Assembly: GCA_030052745.1 (NCBI GenBank)
Contig: JANBVO010000035.1
Span: 1 to 64,000, forward strand
Origin: Pleurostoma richardsiae
Lineage: Eukaryota; Ascomycota; Sordariomycetes; Calosphaeriales; Pleurostomataceae
Reading direction: 5' to 3'
DNA: 64,000 nucleotides
Shown here one piece after another: positions 1-12,065 of this stretch. Below the pieces are notes generated by a model. That model had not been told where the DNA came from. It did not search any database and saw only the letters and a list, made by a program, of their open reading frames with translations. Position 1 is the stretch's first letter. Each line of letters begins with the position of its first letter. The position numbers and the translations under genes are program-made.

Positions 1-874
1 CAGCTGAGAACCAAGGAACAACTCGGTTATGTGGTCTTCTCTGGAGTCAGAAGCGGTTCGACTACGTACGGCTTCCGCTTTCTAATACAGAGTGAGAAGA
101 CGTGCCAGTATCTCGAGTCAAGAATCGAGGGTTTCCTCAGCGGTTACGCGGATACATTAGAGAACATTTCTGATGCAGACTTTGAGAGCCACAAGAGAAG
201 TCTGGTAATCAAGCGGCTTGAGAAGCTCAAGAATCTGGATCAGGAAAGTGGTCGTCACTGGAATCAGATCTGCAACGAATACTTTGATTTTGAGCTCGGT
301 AAGATTCAACCTAACACGCCTAAACCTTGCATCACTAACAACGCCCACAGCTCAGCAGGACGCCGCGCACGTCAAACAATTGACCAAGTCTGATATGATC
401 GACTTCTTCGAGCAGTATATCAACCCTGCGTCGCCTGCCCGGGCCAAGATCGCCGTCTACCTGGTGGCGCAGGCGACGAGCGACGTCTCGACGAAGCAGA
501 TCTCGGAACTCGTCAAGACACTGGACATCAGCGCGGACCGGGCCTCGCAAGCCGCCACCGACCTACAGGCGCGGCTCAGCGCCGCGGGACACGACGAGGA
601 GAAGGAGATTAAGGGGCTGAGGAACTACCTCCTGCACGAGCTCAATGTCGCAGAGAGCAAGATCGACACCGCGGTCGAAGCATGGAAGGCACTGTCGAAG
701 AAGAAGAACGGGACGGTTGAGCTTGATCAGGACCAGGAACCGCCGTCGCTGAACGGCTCGAAAAGGGTCCTCATTGGGAATGTCCGGGACTTCAAGGCTG
801 GACTTGCTGCCACGGCCGGAGCTCGTCCGGCAAAGGACCTTGGTGAGTTCGAGGATCTGGATTCGAAGCTGTAG
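1..874 (+). CDS. STE23: Insulin-degrading-enzyme-like metallopeptidase (M16), C-terminal part
   Basis: The 5' part lies outside the window. Reading from base 1 gives QLRTKEQLGYVVFSGVR, the hallmark of the C-terminal half of insulysin/Ste23 M16 metallopeptidases, which degrade short peptides and process yeast a-factor. Exons 1..298 and 351..874 are joined across a 52-bp GT-AG intron (299..350), giving 273 visible residues. The zinc-binding HxxEH motif belongs to the missing N-terminal half. The protein ends in Ser-Lys-Leu, a perfect type-1 peroxisomal targeting signal; human IDE also ends in a PTS1-like tripeptide, so dual cytosol/peroxisome location is an inference. The next gene runs in the same direction after a 2.3-kb gap. 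Family assignment is secure. Confidence 0.93.
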
Positions 875-2192
875 ACCGATGCGTTGCCATCATCTCCCAG
901 CCCATACCGCCGAGAGACCTATGGAGCCGTCTCGAGGGAGGGTTTGGGTCGATCAAGCTCATGTGGGCGAATCTCGGAGGGCAAGCTCAATATCGGGACG
1001 CGTTGGGGGATTCGGAGCTGAATTCAGGAAGGGATAAAGAAGAGTCGGAATAAATTATGTGGCCCACTCTGGGTACCACGGGCGTATGGGTTGTGGAGAT
1101 TCGCAGCAGAGACTCCTTACTGGGGCTCACGAGGAGAAGCCCCAGTGTCTGGGTTGAATGATTGGACTTGGATCCTGGCGTGGATAGGTGAGGTATCAAG
1201 AGGTTTGGCATATTCACCGCTCAGAGCCAGCGTGTGGCATCGGTAGCAACATAAGGAAGCAAGGCTTATACCCCCGACTCACTCAGCGATGGCGATTGTG
1301 GAATGACAACAACCACGATCTGCTGTTAGCACCGCTCACATCTAGCATTGTTCCGCATCTGGAGGCGATAGAGGACTTCTGTATGTATGATCTTCTAGAT
1401 AGTCGACCAGTTGTTTCTACATTAGAAGGACAAGCACCTGCCGCTCCCAGCAAGTCTGGGGGTTGCCGTAGTACACAATGTGGACAAGGGACAGATGACG
1501 ATTTCTCTTTGTTGACATAGACTGATTAACCTCCTCCTACCAGGCTTCAGTGTTGACCGTTTCCACGTAAAGAAAACCTCGTAGGGTCTGTGGATAAATC
1601 ACTTGTCACTCTGAGCCAGCAGATTGTCGTCTGAAACCCCCAGAGACGGCATACTTGAGGCGCAACTAGGCGAACCATCCCCAGACTTGAGAGATAAGGC
1701 AGCCAGCCATTCCTCCAGGTGTGCGTCGTCTTCTGTCAGCCTAGCAAAGGTACCCCAGGAGGTTCAGCTGAAAAGGGTATTTTTAGCCGTTGCACCTTAT
1801 TACCGTACCGTACAGCTTACCCACACGGAAGGATCTGGAGTCGGGGCATGACATGTACTGTATCGCCGCCTATCGCGCAGGGATACTTGCTGTGTATTGC
1901 TTCTGCCAGATAGAGTTTCTGGTGATTCAGTCAGTCTGTTTAATTAGGTACTTACCTATGCGGGGGCACTAATAGTAATGATCAGGTACCGGGCCTGCAG
2001 AGTGATGGGGGAGTGTGATAGTCAATCAACCATGGACCTTAAAGTGTAGGTACCTGCCTATCCATCCATCAGCGTCGAGGCAGGGCAGGCAGGGCAAGGC
2101 AAGAGAGCAAAGGGAGGGCGGCTCGTGCATATTTTTTTTCATGACTGACGCCTCTCGCATCCTTTCCTGCATTTGCCCCGATGAGCCAAAAA

Positions 2193-2220
2193 ACTGGACG
2201 GGACTGGACGGGACTGGACT
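2193..2220. repeat. 10-bp tandem repeat
   Basis: The unit ACTGGACGGG is repeated nearly three times. It is a simple-sequence tract in intergenic DNA with no evident function. Confidence 0.8.
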
Positions 2221-2410
2221 GCTGCACCTGATTACGGATACCTTACCCACCTCAGCTTATTTTCCCAAAACACAGTTGGTTGCACCAAAACCAAAAGGGC
2301 ACCACCGCACAGTGCAAAACGTGCAACCCTCTGGCCGTCTTGCACGCACAATCCATTCCCCGGCTCTTAAGCTCACTCAGGCTCCTCACTGCTTGATTAG
2401 TGACCGTCCG

Positions 2411-2430
2411 ACTGACTGACTGACTGACTG
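2411..2430. repeat. (ACTG)5 microsatellite
   Basis: Five perfect copies of ACTG lie in the intergenic region upstream of the deubiquitinase gene. Confidence 0.9.
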
Positions 2431-3141
2431 GCCGTCGCCCCCGGTTGTCTATTTCCTTTCCCTGTCTTGGGGCCATTTGTCATTGCCCTTTGCTGTGTGT
2501 TGCGGTGCGGCCAGGCCAAGCGCCATCTCCATCACCGAGAGACCGTGTGGAACCTTCTCGTCGATGGGAGGAGGAGACTTCCGGCTAACCGACCTGAATT
2601 CGCCTTGAGTTCCTGTTCCGGGCGTGCATCCCAGACCGAAGCGGTGACCGACTGCACAACCTTCCCCTTCGCCTCTTCAGAACCTTAACCGGCCCTCTCC
2701 ACTCGCTCCTCCTACTAACGCCTCCCCGGCCGGTCGTCCTGAGCTGCCTTCGCTAGGCGGCTCGCTTTCAACACGTCTTCTACAAAGAAACGGAAGATCT
2801 CGCGCGAGCCGACCGGAGAGGACATACTTCCGTCCTGCGAAGAGGACCTCAACCCTTGCTTCTCCTTCTCTGCCGACCAGCAACAGCAGCTCTCCTCCGG
2901 CCTGTCCTCCCCCACCTACGTCCGAGGGGACTCACTCCCTGCTTCCAGTCTTCCTCGCCGGCTACAAGTCCAGACCACCACCAATTACTGCTTTGCTGCC
3001 TCTGACGCGACCTCATCCGCCGCCAGCTCCCCCGCCGCCGCCTCCACTGACCTGTCTCGCGACACCGACCGGCTCGCCGACTTCTTCCCCGCCGAGCCGG
3101 AGAACTCGTCCCTCCTCGCCGCCTCCTCCCTTCGTGCCGTC

Positions 3142-6100
3142 ATGAACGGTTCTGCCGACTATCCGCGCTCCGCGTCCCCGCTGAAGCGCCGCGCCTCCAG
3201 TCTTGACCGCGAGGAGGATGCAGACTCCAGGGAGGATGTGGATATGATACCGGTGCCGCCTGTCGAGGCCCCGCCAGAAGCGGACGACGACGTCGACGAA
3301 GGCGTGGACGTCAAGGAGGAGGTCCGCCAGAGCGTCGAGGTCGACGATGTTGTACCCGATGACACAATGCAAGAGGAGGAGCACGCTGATGCGCGGCCAA
3401 ACTCGCCATCCAGCCTCTCTGTTGAAACTGGTATGCAGATGTGGTTCACTCAGGGCTTGGCGGTTGAAGTCTCGCAAGCCCCAATGTTTCTATGAGCTGA
3501 CAGTTATAGGTACAACTGGTATTGCGCCGCTCATCGACGACACCAACTCGATGGATACAGCAGGTGGTTCCCCGGTAACCGACCAGATCAGCCTGGTGGA
3601 CACCGCCGGCCCTTCTCCCACCACCGAGCAGAGCAATGCGATAGACACATCCGGGCCTTCGTCAGTCACTGAGCCGATCGTCTCGATGGAAACGTCCGAT
3701 GCCTCGCCGGCGGCCGACTCCACCACCACGGTTGACACGCCTGCCACGTCGATGAATCCAGAGCGGGCCAAGGCTCTCGACTCTCTCGGCCCTCTTACCC
3801 GTGGCCGGACGCAGAGGACCGGGCGGACATGGGGCTGCGTTGGTCTCTCCAACATGGGAAACACGTGCTATTTGAACTCTGCCCTGCAGTGTCTCATTGC
3901 TGTGCCAGAGCTGACCCAGTATCTACGTACTGGCGAGGGTTTCGAGGATCTCAACGTCGAGAATCCCATAGGATACAGTGGCGAGGTTGCACGTGCCTAT
4001 ATGCGGCTGCTAGAGGAGATCTTCCGCTGGCCACCGCCCTCTTCCGTCACCCCCAGCAACTTTAGGCGCACGATCGGCAAGTATCGGCGTGCGTTTGCTG
4101 GATGTGAGCAGCAGGACTCTCAGGAGTTTATAGGGTTCCTCCTGGACGGCCTCCAGGAGGACCTTAGCCGCGTCAAGAGCAAACCGTATATCGAGAAGCC
4201 CGAATCGACGGATGACATGATCAGCAATCCGGAAGCTATCCGAGAGATGGCTGAGAAGGTGTGGGATATCACAAAAAAGCGTAATGACTCGGTCATTGCC
4301 GACCTCTTCACCGGCATGTACAAGTCGACGCTCGTCTGCCCCGAATGCGGAAAGGTCAGCATAACTTTCGATCCCTTCAATAACCTGACCCTGCCGTTAC
4401 CGGTCGAGAATGCCTGGACCAAAGCTGTCAAGTTCTTCCCGCTCAACGATCGCCCGGTTAAGATCAACGTGGAGATCGACAAGAGCAGCAGTATCCTCGC
4501 GTTGAAGCAGTTCATCTCGTCACGGGTGGGGGTGCCGGTGGAACGCTTGTTTGCCGCTGAGGAGTTTAGAGATAAGTTCTTCAAGATATACGATGATAAT
4601 TCCTGTGTCAACGACGAGATCCAATCAAGCGACACCCCCACAATCCACGAGCTTGAGGCGGCCCCAACAAATGCCAACCCCTTAAAGAAAAAGAAGAAGC
4701 CGAGAAGCCTTCTTCTTGACCAGGAGGATGTCGCTGAAACGCCGTCATGGGACAGTCCTTTGGCGGAGCGCATGGTGGTGCCTGTCATTCACCGCCAGAA
4801 CCCTCCCGGGAGTTCTTTTCGACCGCGGGGCAAGAGGGATAGCCCGACAGTCCCCCCTCACTTTATATTGCTGACGCCTGAGGAGGTATGATACTGTCTT
4901 TAATCCTATTAAGACGTCAAAATGGTTGTCTAACTCTCTGTCAGGCCCGTAACGAAGATGCCATTCGCCGCAAGATCCTGGAGAAAGTGGCTACCTTCTC
5001 CACCTGGCCAAACTTCAGCGAGCTTGAAGACTCGGATTCTGGCGAGAGCACAGATCCAGATCTGACTCTGGCGGATGCGTCAGATGCAGACCTCTCTGGT
5101 GACGGGAAGGGTGAGACGGTCGTGGCCAAGTCAGTTGAAGGCGAAGAGGACATGGTCGACGTGTCTAGGAAGGATGCCAGCCCTCAGACTCATCCTGAAC
5201 AGACAAACGGAGAGAAGTACACTACTGCAGAGTATGCAGCGAGTCACTCTACCGACCTTTGTACTTGCGAGACTGACATGGATCAGATTCCCTCAACAGC
5301 TGAAGACGTTCAATACCCGGCGGCCGTCATGGGTCAATCCTTCTGTGTTCCTTGACGGCATTGTGCAGAATATGTTTCAGCTCAGTTACTTCAAGGAGCA
5401 TGGTTCGACTGTACCTAGCGGCTGGTCAGCGGTCTCGGATAACACACACCTGCCCCGACTAGAGACCCGGAAACCCGAGATACCGATCACGGTTGAGCCG
5501 GATGATGACGACGCGGACAGCCCCAGTACCTGGGGTAACGGCACAGCTTCCGAAGAGGACACTAATACGGAGGATGCTCCGTCACCAGTCACTCGTATGA
5601 ACGACGAGTCAAGCGACGAAGATGAGCCGCAGTTCCCCCCTGTTCAGGTGAGTTACCGCTATAGACACGATTTGTGTGCCCAGAGTTCTGACAAGGCACA
5701 GAATCTCCCTCTGCGGTCTCCTCAGGGGACTAGACCAAACCTAAAGGGTGGTCGTGGCGGTAAAAAGAAGATGAAGTCCTACAAGACGTACTCCAAGAAG
5801 GGTAAAAAGCGCCTCGACAAGCAGATGAGGGCCGCTTCCCGGCATCAGGAGCCCCAGACCTATCAGGCCCAGGACACGATGGAGTCCGGACCGGACGATG
5901 GCCCATTAATCCGACTAGGGGAAGGTCTTGTCGTCGACTGGGATCCTGAGGCGTACGATGTCCTATTCGGCAAGACACCGAGCGATAACATGGATGGTCG
6001 GGGGGCCGCCACATTCGTGTCTCCGCCGACTCTCCTGGATCCGGTGCTTGATGCAAAGAAGAAGGCGAGGGCCGCGCGGGGCAAGAAGGGCATCACCCTC

Positions 6101-6780
6101 GACGACTGCCTGGACGAGTTCGAGAAGGAGGAGATCCTCTCGGAGCAGGACATGTGGTACTGCCCGCGCTGCAAGGACCACCGCCGGGCGAGCAAGAAGT
6201 TCGACCTGTGGAAGACGCCCGACATCCTCATCGTGCACCTCAAGCGCTTCAGCGCCAGCGGGTGGCGGCGCGAGAAGATCGACACCCTGGTGGACTACCC
6301 CGTTGAGGGGCTGGACCTGACGAAGCGCGTGCTCGACAGGCACACCGGCAAGGAGGAGATCTACGACCTGATCGCTGTCGACAAGCACTGGGGCAGCCTC
6401 AACGGCGGCCACTACACTGCTGTTACGAAGAACTTCATTGATGGTTGCTGGTACGATTATAATGGTATGTGCCATCTACCCGTCCTTGTTTCCTCTCTCT
6501 TCATATGTTTCTCCATCGAGCATCTTCGCGGCCTGTTCCTGTTCCCTCGACATCCAGGCAGCGAACGATACCCTCTCAAGAAGCCTCTACTAACACACCG
6601 CTCCCAGATACAATCGTGTCCAAGGTCAGCGACGCAAGTAAAGCCGTCACCACGGCTGCATACCTACTCTTCTACCGCCGCCGCACCTCCGGCGGCGAGC
6701 CGCTGGGAGGCCCGCGCTTCAAGGAGGTCAAGGAGACGTGGGAGAAGACACTCCAGGAGAAAGAAGCGGACTCGGAGTGA
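3142..6780 (+). CDS. UBP12: Ubiquitin C-terminal hydrolase, UBP12/USP4-15 family
   Basis: Cysteine protease that removes ubiquitin from proteins. Exons: 3142..3430, 3510..4885, 4945..5231, 5287..5647, 5702..6464, 6608..6780, giving 1082 aa; all introns are GT-AG and phases agree. The Cys box GNTCYLNSALQCL carries Cys216, and the His box GGHYTAV carries His1008. A CPECG...CPRC zinc-ribbon pair and a ubiquitin-like insert split the catalytic fold, as in USP4/15 and Ubp12. The N-terminal 100 residues are acidic (DVDMIPVPP), as in fungal Ubp12. Instead of the usual DUSP domain, a 15-residue repeat (3554..3733) leads straight into the catalytic core. The fourth exon boundary is less certain: the 5232..5286 intron is needed to restore frame, and a donor at 5217 would also fit. 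The start at 3142 is the first ATG in frame, but the frame stays open further upstream. Confidence 0.9.
3554..3733 (+). repeat. Four 45-bp repeats encoding DTxGxSPxTEQ-like units
   Basis: Four consecutive 15-codon units each begin with Asp/Glu-Thr and continue Ser/Ala-Gly-x-Ser-x-x-Thr-(Asp/Glu). A degenerate fifth unit begins at 3734. They lie in exon 2 of the deubiquitinase gene, N-terminal to the catalytic core. DNA identity between units is only moderate, so the duplication is old or under protein-level selection. Confidence 0.8.
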
Positions 6781-9130
6781 GAGAGCGCGCTGCTAGAGTC
6801 CGGGTCCGTTATAGATAAGAGGATGGTAAACCTAGACGTATATGTGTCTACCTGTTCACCGGTCGATAGAGCAGCGACAGCCCCGACGAGAGAGGGAGAA
6901 CCCTCTGTGGGTATTTACGATGTTGACTGACTGCCGAAGGGGCATCTGGGGGGTGGGGGCGTGTTTAGACTTAGACGACACTTTCTGTCACGCGGAGTCG
7001 GGGTTGTTCGTTCGGTGGCCTGGCACCGGGTCGGTGCCGGCGGTGGGTGATGCTTGTACCGGAGTCGAGACATACCGTATAATACGTGCATTGATTGTCG
7101 TTGGTTCCCGCTTCATGTCTCGCAACTGCAACGACTTTATCGTTGGAAAAGGAGGTGCTCGCCTTGTCAGCTTAGAGATCCACACGCATATTCCAGCCTT
7201 GGACCGTAAACCTGCCTTACCTACGTACCTAGGCAGCACCTGCCAGAAAGTCACGGGAATGGTAGAGGCAAGACAGCCGCCCTCCGGGCCGGGCAAGTGT
7301 CAAACCCGCCCGTTCGCCCGCGCTCCTGCTCGCCTAGCCGAGCCGGGCTGACGACGGGCGGGGAGCGCCGACGCACTTGCAGACGCGCCCCTCCCCCCTC
7401 CCTTGCCCACGGAGCTGGGAACTTTCGATGCGTCTTTGCTCGGGCGGCGGTATCCTGTACGTAAACAAAGTCCCCACGTCGTCTCTGACGCAGACCATGC
7501 AGGTCACTTACCTGACCACGTTGCCACAGCACGGAGTAGTCCGTACGACACAAGTCCGCAAGTAGCCGGGCAAGGCGAGCGGAGCTGAAAAAAGAAATTT
7601 TTCTTTACTCCCAGCTTCCAGGGCTGTCGGAGACTTTTTGTTTTCCTTATTTCCTTCCTGCGGAGAAGGCGGATCAACCCACCCCCTGTTATCAATTACG
7701 TCCTCGGGGGCCCTTTTTCTGCCTCGATGATTTTCTTCAGCCCTGCTGGAGCCGACTGTCGGAACACAGTCATAGCTCTGAAACGGAGCGGCCGAAGATC
7801 GGGGGGCGCGGCCAAGGAAAGGAAGGAAGCCGGACCCTCCCTGGTCGTTTGTTTAGGCCCGTGTCGGTTATCTATAGCTTCCCTCTTAGTGCGCGAAACC
7901 TGTCAGAGCTAAAACTCCCCGTCTCCTCGGCTCAAGTGAGCGCAGAGATGATGTTTTTTTTGAAACTCGAAAGAGCCCGTGAGGTTCGCCGGCCGAGAGA
8001 CGGGCTGCCCTTGCAGGTGTGTACCAGGAGGTAGAGCAAGTAGAGTAGAAGGTCCGAACGGGGAAGCCGGGTGAGGCGAGGGGCGCCGCCAGCTGAAAAG
8101 GCATCGTCATTTCGGGAAGGCGGCTCTGTGCGCCACGTGGATGCCCTTTACTGTTGTACCTATCTCTCTGCTCCTTCCCTTTGGGTCTACGGAGTTGCCA
8201 CCTGGTGCTACGGACTTGCCGGCCGGCGATTTGAGCCGACGGGGGCATCCTCGCTGAGCTGGCCAGTTAAAGGGGGCAGGGGGGGGATTAAAGGGTGAGG
8301 TTGCCTGTGATACGTGGTATACAGGTCCGCCGTGCCGGCTGCCACGATGCCGTCAGCGGCCCGGCACAGAAAGGCAGGACGGGCACGGCGAAATTGAAGA
8401 CAATGGCAGCGATGTAATTCGCGGCGCCCCTGCAGCTGCAACTGCCGAGGTGGCTCCAGCTGCATCTCTCGGGCTCCCTACGAGATAAGGCAGGCGATAC
8501 AGTGCAAGAGCTGTTAGTGGCCCCTGATAGGCCACGCACTTTATCTCTGGGGACGGCGGTCGGGTGTGATCGCAGGACAAGACCCCGGCGTCCACATGGC
8601 ATTTCGGCGTGGGCTGTCATGCCCGTGGTGCGCCGAGGTGATACCTGCACCCACATTGGAAACAAGACATTGCTGTCGATATCGTGGTCGGACACCGGCT
8701 GTTTGTAGTCCAGTGCTGTAGCTCGCGCAGACATGGTCGACGCGGCCCGGAGACGTGCTTTGACAAAGGCTTGTCTCCTCTAGTGAGATGTGACAAAACT
8801 TTACGGCAGGCACCGCTCGTGGCTGCAGGTGCTCGACGCCACAGTGACCTTGAAGGACGGGCTCTGTCGCAGAAAGAAGAAACGGTTTGACACCGCCGGC
8901 TGATCGTCGGCGGCCAAGCACAACTCCGGCAGCTGTGCCTCCCCTGTCTGAATAGAGAAGGTCAGGAGAATGGCGCGCACGCGACCTCGTGACGGCCGTG
9001 ACGGCCGTGATGGGGGAGAGGTTGGGGATTGGGCGATACGCCGAGACGGTTGCAGACGCGAAGGCGGGAATAAAATGGTGTAATGGATAGGGACGTGTCT
9101 CGATAAGGAAGGTCGATATCGCAGACTCAC
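6781..9130. other. Gene-poor intergenic region
   Basis: No gene was recognised in 2.3 kb. Open frames on both strands (for example 6842..7351 plus, 8288..8734 minus) have arginine/proline-rich, domain-free translations and no supporting splice structure. The last part may be an intron of the weak minus-strand candidate at 9131..9441. Confidence 0.5.
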
Positions 9131-9441
9131 CTCGCCGGCGCCCCGGAAGGAGACGCACTAACACTAATCGTCCGCGCCCTTCTCGACCCCGGTGCCCCAT
9201 TACTGGGAAGAGCCAAGCTGCGAGCCTCGGCTGCCTGCGACGACGATATCGCAGACGTGCCGTTGGGACCTTGATTTGCTGCCTTATTGGTTGGTGGATT
9301 AGATTGTGTCCGTGGACTCTGTCGTCCTTTGACCTGCGGTGAAGCATTCCTGTAGCGCAGTCTAATTGCCGTTACCCGAGATGCTATTCCCAGGCTCGAA
9401 ACACGGCGCAAGCATTGTGGGAGAGATGACGAGGCGCCCAA
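9131..9441 (-). CDS. Possible first exon of an unrecognised protein
   Basis: A minus-strand ATG opens 103 codons beginning MGASSSLP, a plausible N-myristoylation start (Gly2, Ser/Thr near position 6), followed by a Ser/Ala-rich stretch with SRRARTISVSASPS. The frame runs into a perfect AG|GTGAGT donor at 9130. A good acceptor (ttctctattcag) ends at 8948, but the frame reached with matching phase is not convincingly protein-like. No family is recognised. It could be a real gene with unresolved downstream exons or chance. Confidence 0.22.
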
Positions 9442-10357
9442 GGCAAGTTCCGTGCTTTGTTAGGGCCGTGCCAGGAAAGCTGTCGGCATCATCACACTGC
9501 ACCCGGTGAAACTCCGTTTAGATCGACCAGAGTCAAAAGGTGCAGTGTCGATCACGTCGGGAATGCGGGATTTGCCACGATCCTCGCCCTCTGTTTCCAT
9601 TATTTCAGGTATTACCTCCCTGCCACCGTCCTGTACGGAGTAGTTACTCTGGAGCGCGATTACGTTCGCACCTGCTCCGTAGAGTAAAGCTTAGGGAAGC
9701 TTCGTTAGACGGAGTAAGACGTCGCCTAGCCAAGGGGACCGGGCGCGTGAGAGAGACTTCAGAGTTCAGCCCGGCATCGGGGCCCGTCTTAGTCTCGACT
9801 ATTACTCACGTTCGCGACGCGGCGATGACGATTGAGCAGCTTGACATTAGCTCTTCCACGCTACGCCTGAGAAGGTGGTGCTTTTTCTGGATTGATGGAA
9901 TGGCTAGAGTCGCACGCACGGGCGGGACTAACGAGGGGGATCATTCATGGTGACAGGACCGCATTCCGTGAGACACGAGGGAGAGGGAGACCCGGTTGAG
10001 AAGTGATCAGAGCCGCTGCATATGCTGTAACAGGCAGTCAGCACTTTGCTTGCTGTCTGACCGTCATTCGCGGTGGATTCCAACCTCAATGAGAAGGGGG
10101 AGAGGCGCATCTTACCTCACACTTTGATACGCCATATCGCGTTCGGCAGGGCTGTGTCCCCTTCTATTGGCAGTCTCAGGTGGTGGTGACACATGCTACG
10201 AGATGGTTGGCAGAGCCGGCGAGGTGTCTTGTGGACCCGTGGGTTGCAGTAGTGGGCTTGTGGATGCCCGCTCCGCAGGCTTCGATGACCTTTCTCGAAG
10301 ACAGCCAGAAGCCGGGGGAGGAAGGGGGGCGCGGCGGTCCCTTTTTCGTCAATCGTG

Positions 10358-10388
10358 CAACCAACCAACCAACCAGCCAACCGACCAG
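10358..10388. repeat. CCAA tandem repeat
   Basis: A tract of CCAA units drifts into CCAG/CCGA. It is a simple-sequence repeat in the upstream region of the phosphodiesterase gene. Confidence 0.75.
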
Positions 10389-10804
10389 GTGTGTATTAGT
10401 TGCTGCCCCCACCTCGAGATTGATTGAATCGGACAACCAGGAGGGCCGGGGGGGTTGATGTACTGTAACTACCTTGCACTACTCCGTGCCGTACATGGAT
10501 ACCTACCTACCTTATATGCTGTGCCGCACATGAAGGGGAGACGGTGCATATTGAAGGCGAACGTTCAGATGGACGGTGGATGTGATGACGAGGAGACGCG
10601 GCGCCGTCGAAGGAGACTGACTCTTCTGAGGCTTCCATTCCTTCCACGCGCCTTCCTTCAGCGACTGCCTGATGTACTGTACCTGCTGCGCGCCCTTCGC
10701 TGGTACCTGCCCTGCTGCCCTAACCTCGATCTGCCACGCCGTCGTGCCTTGAACACCGTGCTAATGTACCTGTACCTTTAGCCTCTCGGAGCGCGGTGCC
10801 TTAT

Positions 10805-10860
10805 CCCAGCAGTCCAGCCCGCCAGCCCGCCAGCCAAGTCAGCCAAGGCCAGCCAGCCCC
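10805..10860. repeat. Degenerate CCAGC-rich repeat
   Basis: Short CCAGC/CCAGCC units recur irregularly over about 55 bases at the start of the pyrimidine-rich leader of the phosphodiesterase gene. Confidence 0.6.
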
Positions 10861-12065
10861 TGCCTCTGCGCTCCCCATATCTTTCTTGCCGTATCTCTCC
10901 TCTGCCGCATCCCACTCCGTGCAAGTGAACCCCCCCCTTGTCTTGTCCTCCCACGAGAGAATCGAACCTCTTGCTTCCCTTCTTGCTACAACACACTTTA
11001 CAGTCGGCGCGGTAATAGGCCAGACCATCTGCACGGGTTTTACACGCAGATTATCCTGGAATAATAGCCTCTACTCTCTATCGTCTTTCCTCCTCTTCCT
11101 CCTCCTCGTCCAGTCCCCTGCGCGGTCGGTCACTGCCCGGTCCTTGTCCTCACGCGGCCCAGTCAGATCCATCCATCCCTTCGAGTGCGACCTTCCCTGT
11201 CCCACCCAGGCCCGGTAAGCCCAGATCCCTTCCACCTTCCCTACACCTGCCTGGTTTGGCCTAAATGCGCCTTTGCCGTGCGCACACCAAAACCAATCGA
11301 CAAAACTACATACCCTGCTGTGCTGCTCCTCCTCCCCCCCTTCCTATCTGGTCACACCTACCTCCTACCTACGCTTCCCACTCTCAACGACTCTCCGCCG
11401 TCACCACCGGCCGACACACCCGCGACACTCCCGTATCTGGCATACCAACGACGACACTCGACACTCTCCGCTCTCGCCTCGCGCCTACTCTGTGTCTATT
11501 CTATTCTACGGCCGAATTGTTCTAATCTGACGCTCCTAGAACGAATCGGAGATTTCCTTCTCTCAGAGCCGATCAATTCGCCCCCCGCGACGGTACGAGT
11601 TGCTTTTCTTGACTCGTACGAAATTCCCATCGCCGTTCACTGCTCAGTCTCCTGCGACACGTTCCAGCCGTTGATCTCGCCGTTGTCCCCTTGGCTCCGG
11701 CGGCGACGTAGACTTGCTGCAACAGGTCTTTCCCGGATTTATATCGCGCCACCGAGGAACGTTTCTTGGAAGTGTGTCCATCGCCTTCATATCTTGCTTG
11801 CCGTCCTGGTCGGTCGCTTGCGGCTTGTCGCGACTTGACCTAGTAACGTTTCGAGGGGTCGGACTGCTTGGTGCATGGACGCCTGGGTTATCAGCATTAC
11901 CACCTCCCCGTCCGCCTCCATTCACAAAAATACTGTCCGTCGGCTGTATTAAGCACATAGGTGCGGAAGGCGACTCAAGGTATCCATCCTCTGCTCCGGC
12001 CGTGTCCAGCATCGCCCGTGGCAGAGGCGCACCAGTCGTGAGGCTGGCCGCTCTTTGAAGCCACA

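Larger units (their letters stand above)
875..3141. other. Intergenic region and pyrimidine-rich leader
   Basis: No convincing gene is seen. Open frames here are short and lack family signatures. From about 2600 to 3141 the plus strand is strongly C/T-rich, as is typical of fungal 5' leaders just upstream of start codons, and this probably holds the promoter and leader of the deubiquitinase gene. Two short tandem repeats at 2193..2220 and 2411..2430 are listed separately. Confidence 0.6.
9442..12065. other. Long upstream region and leader of the phosphodiesterase gene
   Basis: No gene is seen. From about 10800 to 12065 the plus strand is C/T-rich with many short ATG-initiated frames, which suggests a long 5' leader with upstream ORFs, a common trait of fungal signalling genes. 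The 217-codon frame at 11185..11838 is pyrimidine-driven and lacks any domain. Confidence 0.5.

Noticed and set aside
8541-9347. 268-codon minus-strand frame
   Set aside because: Arginine-rich, no motif, and it conflicts with the better-supported exon candidate at 9131..9441.
11185-11838. 217-codon plus-strand frame upstream of the phosphodiesterase
   Set aside because: Pyrimidine-rich leader suppresses stops; no domain or conserved pattern.
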